Shown piece after piece: positions 60,906 through 64,000 of a DNA stretch of 64,000 bases (position 1 is its first letter; each line of letters opens with the position of its first letter). The stretch lies in contig JAIQDT010003810.1 of assembly GCA_021521415.1 (NCBI GenBank), positions 124,001-188,000 on the forward strand, written 5' to 3'. The notes beneath the pieces are model-generated. The model was not told the origin of the DNA, did no database searches, and saw only the letters and a list, made by a program, of their open reading frames with translations. This DNA is from Bidens hawaiensis. Its lineage: Eukaryota > Streptophyta > Magnoliopsida > Asterales > Asteraceae. Both the position numbers and the translations under genes were made by a program.

Positions 60906-63900
60906 TTGGCCACATGGATTATTATGTAATGCTCATAATATATATATATATATATTATATATATATACACAATCACTTTAATTGTCATCTTAAGATATTA
61001 TTTTTAGTGGTGTATTTTCCTTTGACTCGTTAATGTGTTTTTTTATTGTTATAGTGTTTTTTTTAAATAGAGATAGAGATTCCAGTGTGAATGTTTTAAA
61101 ATCTTATAAGTAATGAGCTAAAATTGTTCTATTTAGGGCTTAACACTAATGAATAGGGAATAGGGTCAGTTGTGACCATAAGTTTGTGTTTCATTACAAG
61201 TCTGCTTTGATGTTAATCATTAATGAATAGGATGTTTGGATATGAATCAAACGTGACTCTCACGACTTTTTCAGTGTGAAAAAATTGTTTTTGATTCTGA
61301 TTGCCTAAAAAGATGAATCCTCAAGCTTGTTGGTTTAGACCACACACTAATTTGCTTGTAACGTAAAAGTGCAGAAGGTTGATAGTGAATATCTGTGAAA
61401 AAAAAAGGATTAAAGGCTGCACTATTTAGTAAAGTAAATGACTATATATAAAGCCATACATAGGATGTGTTTGGGATTGCTTATTTACCCAATTTCTATA
61501 CCCGGGCAATTCCATGAACCAAACGACCCCTAAAAAAAGAGGGGACAAAAAGTCAAATGAGTTGAATAGCTAAAAAGAAACATGTTACATGGGTCGAACG
61601 GGTCAAACAAGTCTAATAATAACTTAATGGGTCAAACGATAATAAACAAATTCATTATCACAGTTAACAAAACTAACAATATCAAAAACAAATTTAGTGC
61701 CTTTGACTTTTCATCCTCATAAGATCCCAAAGAAAAGCCTTACCAGTGCATACCTTTTTCAAAACTTATTCAATTTCTTATCCCATCTTTTCTTGAATAT
61801 TCCACTTTTAAGTTCATCCATTTTCTAATAATAAATAAAGTAACAAACAAATATGTGACTTTATAAGTGACGATGTTTAACCCCTTTATAAATGGGTCAA
61901 TACGAATGGCTAGGTCAGTGAAACTCAAACCAACTTGATTTGAGTCGTACCAAAATGACCCGTTTCAACACGAACCCATTGACTTTTTACCCATAATGAA
62001 AGTTGGTGTTACCTTGGTTAACCACACTATATAAGTAGCTGCATACAATGCTTGTGATTCATAATCCTCAAAAAATTATTCGGAATAATCGTACACGAGC
62101 GAAAGAGTAGTAATTCATTATGCAAAAATAAATCAACATGGGTCCGACCAATATGAGCTGCAATATGATTTATCCAACAAAGTGAGAGAAAACAACAATA
62201 AAGCCAGAGGCACACATAAACATATACCACATTTAATTAAATCAAATTAGTCAAACATTGTGAAAAAAAAACCAGATATGCGTACCTATCTTCCTATGTA
62301 ACGCTTGATTAACGTTTCACTCTAGATAAGCTCTTCATATTATCATTGTACAAATTGTTAATGATACATAGATGCAATAGATTCATGGAATTATGAATAT
62401 GACTGCCTTAGACCTTCCAAAGTTGATGTACTTTTATACTATGTGACATGCTTTCTTCTAATTCTTATTTATACCATGAATCTTCTAATGCCCTATTCAT
62501 CAACCAGCAGCCCAATTAGCTAAATTTTCAGTTAATCAAAACAAAACAAAAATAAATCTTAAAAAAATACATCAGTAGTCATCGATAGTTGCAGCTTAAA
62601 CTTACGTTTAATAGTGGAACCAGGAGTTTCCAATCTTGGTTATTAATTAACTTATCAATTATCTTGTTAATACTCACAAAATCATTATAGACATAAGACA
62701 TAATAAAAGAGATATTAATAGACCAAGAAGGGTTAGGTTCACACCTGACTTTTGGTCATGTAAGATACTAACCAGCAACAATGATTCTATGCACGGTAGT
62801 TTATCTTTGATTTATGCAAATTAAAGTTAATAGGATCAGAGAGTGAAATCAAAGAGAAAATTATTCGCTAGAGCCTGGAAAAGCAACTCACGAGCCAAAA
62901 TAAAGATTGAAAAATACAACTCACCAACAGAGGTTGAGCCCTGAAAAAAAAACATAACTGTATATATTTATCGTTAATTACCTTACGAGTTGCATCAAGT
63001 TCATAGCGTAGAACTTGGTAGAACCGGAAAGAACTCACGCCATCCCTTTAAATGTACATGAAAAATATGAGTAAATATATTTGGAATGAATAAAAATAAA
63101 ATAATAATACAATACATGTAGAAAATGATACACTTTGGTTTTGCCCAGGTGCTCTCGAGGACGTAGCAGAAGTTCCTCTCTTTTGTGCATAACCAAATGA
63201 AACAACAAATAAAATACATAAAGCTTGACTTGATTGATATATCCATTAGTAAAAATCATACATAATCATCAAATATGAAATAAAAAAATGTATAAAATTT
63301 GCATTAGATGTTATACTATATATGCATACAAATATGTATAAAACTCTTTAAAAAAGTTATTAACATGCCATGCTAAATGCTTTATAATATAGTGTGTGTA
63401 TGTACATAGCAACTATAAAAAAATAGATATAGATTATATAGATATTTGGGTATATTTATCATCTATTTTAAATAGTTATTATCATTAAAGATGCATTATC
63501 ATATGAATTTAATGTCATAATGTAATTATTAATTAATTGTGCATTATTATATATACTTAATGTTCTTATCAAATTATAAGTATCATTAACTAAAAGACAA
63601 TAACTTTATGCATCTTCTAAGTTCCATTTCAATTTCAATCCCTTAACTCTACCTCCTTTCTAAGCATAACACAAAAACCCTAAATCTCCCCTCCAAAACT
63701 AAAACACAAACACAAAATAGAAACATCAAACATCAATCATACCTGCATGGTAAAGAAAACATACATGCGAGCGAAAAGGGGTGCACTTGAATCCACTAAA
63801 AACGGTTAAATTAGTAAGCAACTTGAAACCCATCTAATGTAATAAAAAATAATGAAAATTGAGACAAATTTTTAAATCACGTATTAAATTCAAATTTATT

Positions 63901-64000
63901 TATTCAAATTTATTTACCATTCTAAGTGGATTATTGTCAAGTTTCAAGAAGGTGTCAAATTTTATAAATTTAACTTCCATGGAAACACAAGAAGAAAGTT
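60906..64000. other. AT-rich region, no confirmed gene
   Basis: No recognisable protein. An AT microsatellite lies near 60940-60968. On the minus strand some intron-like signals occur: ttttttttcag, 16 nt, GTGAGT near 62920-62950, and CATGCAG|GTATGA near 63743. They could belong to a spliced transcript, but no reading frame supports one. Confidence 0.4.

Overview
This is nuclear DNA from a flowering plant, very probably a eudicot and plausibly a member of the daisy family. It is AT-rich and gene-poor, with GT-AG introns, plant housekeeping genes, abundant LTR retrotransposons, PIF/Harbinger and hAT-like DNA elements, SINE-like retroposons, and an insertion of plastid DNA. The daisy-family guess rests on the general look of the repeats and is inference; the plant origin is secure. 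Four host genes or gene remnants are recognisable. A RanGAP1-like gene (minus strand, 2505-5993, 5' UTR exon near 7370-7440) has a WPP-type N-terminus and leucine-rich repeats. A complete cytosolic ribosomal protein S18 gene has four coding exons (9325-11283). An FLZ (DUF581) zinc-finger gene (minus strand, 21855-23412) is broken inside its zinc finger. An organellar ribosomal protein uL24 gene has five exons (38148-40408). Only S18 reads cleanly. The others, and every transposon gene here, carry single-base or small frameshifts, several at homopolymer runs, so either many loci are decaying or the assembly contains indel errors. LAYOUT. 1-2500: AT-rich, no gene. 2505-7440: RanGAP1-like gene, with a GC-rich LTR-like insert in its coding intron and a hAT-like MITE in its 5' UTR intron. 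7585-8050: LINE remnant. 8437-8718: MITE. 9120-11283: S18. 11.3-21.8 kb: mostly unrecognised, with one MITE, a 22-bp minisatellite and a SINE-like copy. 21.8-23.4 kb: FLZ gene. 23.7-26.2 kb: a MITE followed by a 2.1-kb PIF/Harbinger transposon, both flanked by TAA. 27.4-37.3 kb: a Ty3/Gypsy Tat-lineage retrotransposon with a 976-bp 5' LTR, gag-pol with two RNase H domains, a separate spliced gene on the opposite strand, and a 3' LTR cut short after 237 bp. 38.1-40.4 kb: uL24. 42.67-47.63 kb: a nest in which a hAT-like element was invaded by a solo-LTR-like element that then received a solo LTR and a short retroposon. 41-55 kb: three diverged copies of a gene-like upstream unit, SINEs, a 43-bp minisatellite and a GGT-rich MITE. 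57.39-58.87 kb: plastid DNA joining rpl33 to ndhD, two genes not adjacent in chloroplast genomes, ending exactly at a Helitron-like terminus. 59-64 kb: AT-rich, no convincing gene. HOW THE PARTS RELATE. The host genes are unrelated housekeeping or regulatory genes that share no pathway. The most structured unit is the Gypsy element. Its sense strand encodes the retrotransposition proteins and its antisense strand carries a Transposase_28-like gene with what looks like its own TATA box, G-box and introns. Its available LTR sequence is almost identical between the two ends, which implies a recent insertion, yet its reading frames contain several stops and frameshifts.
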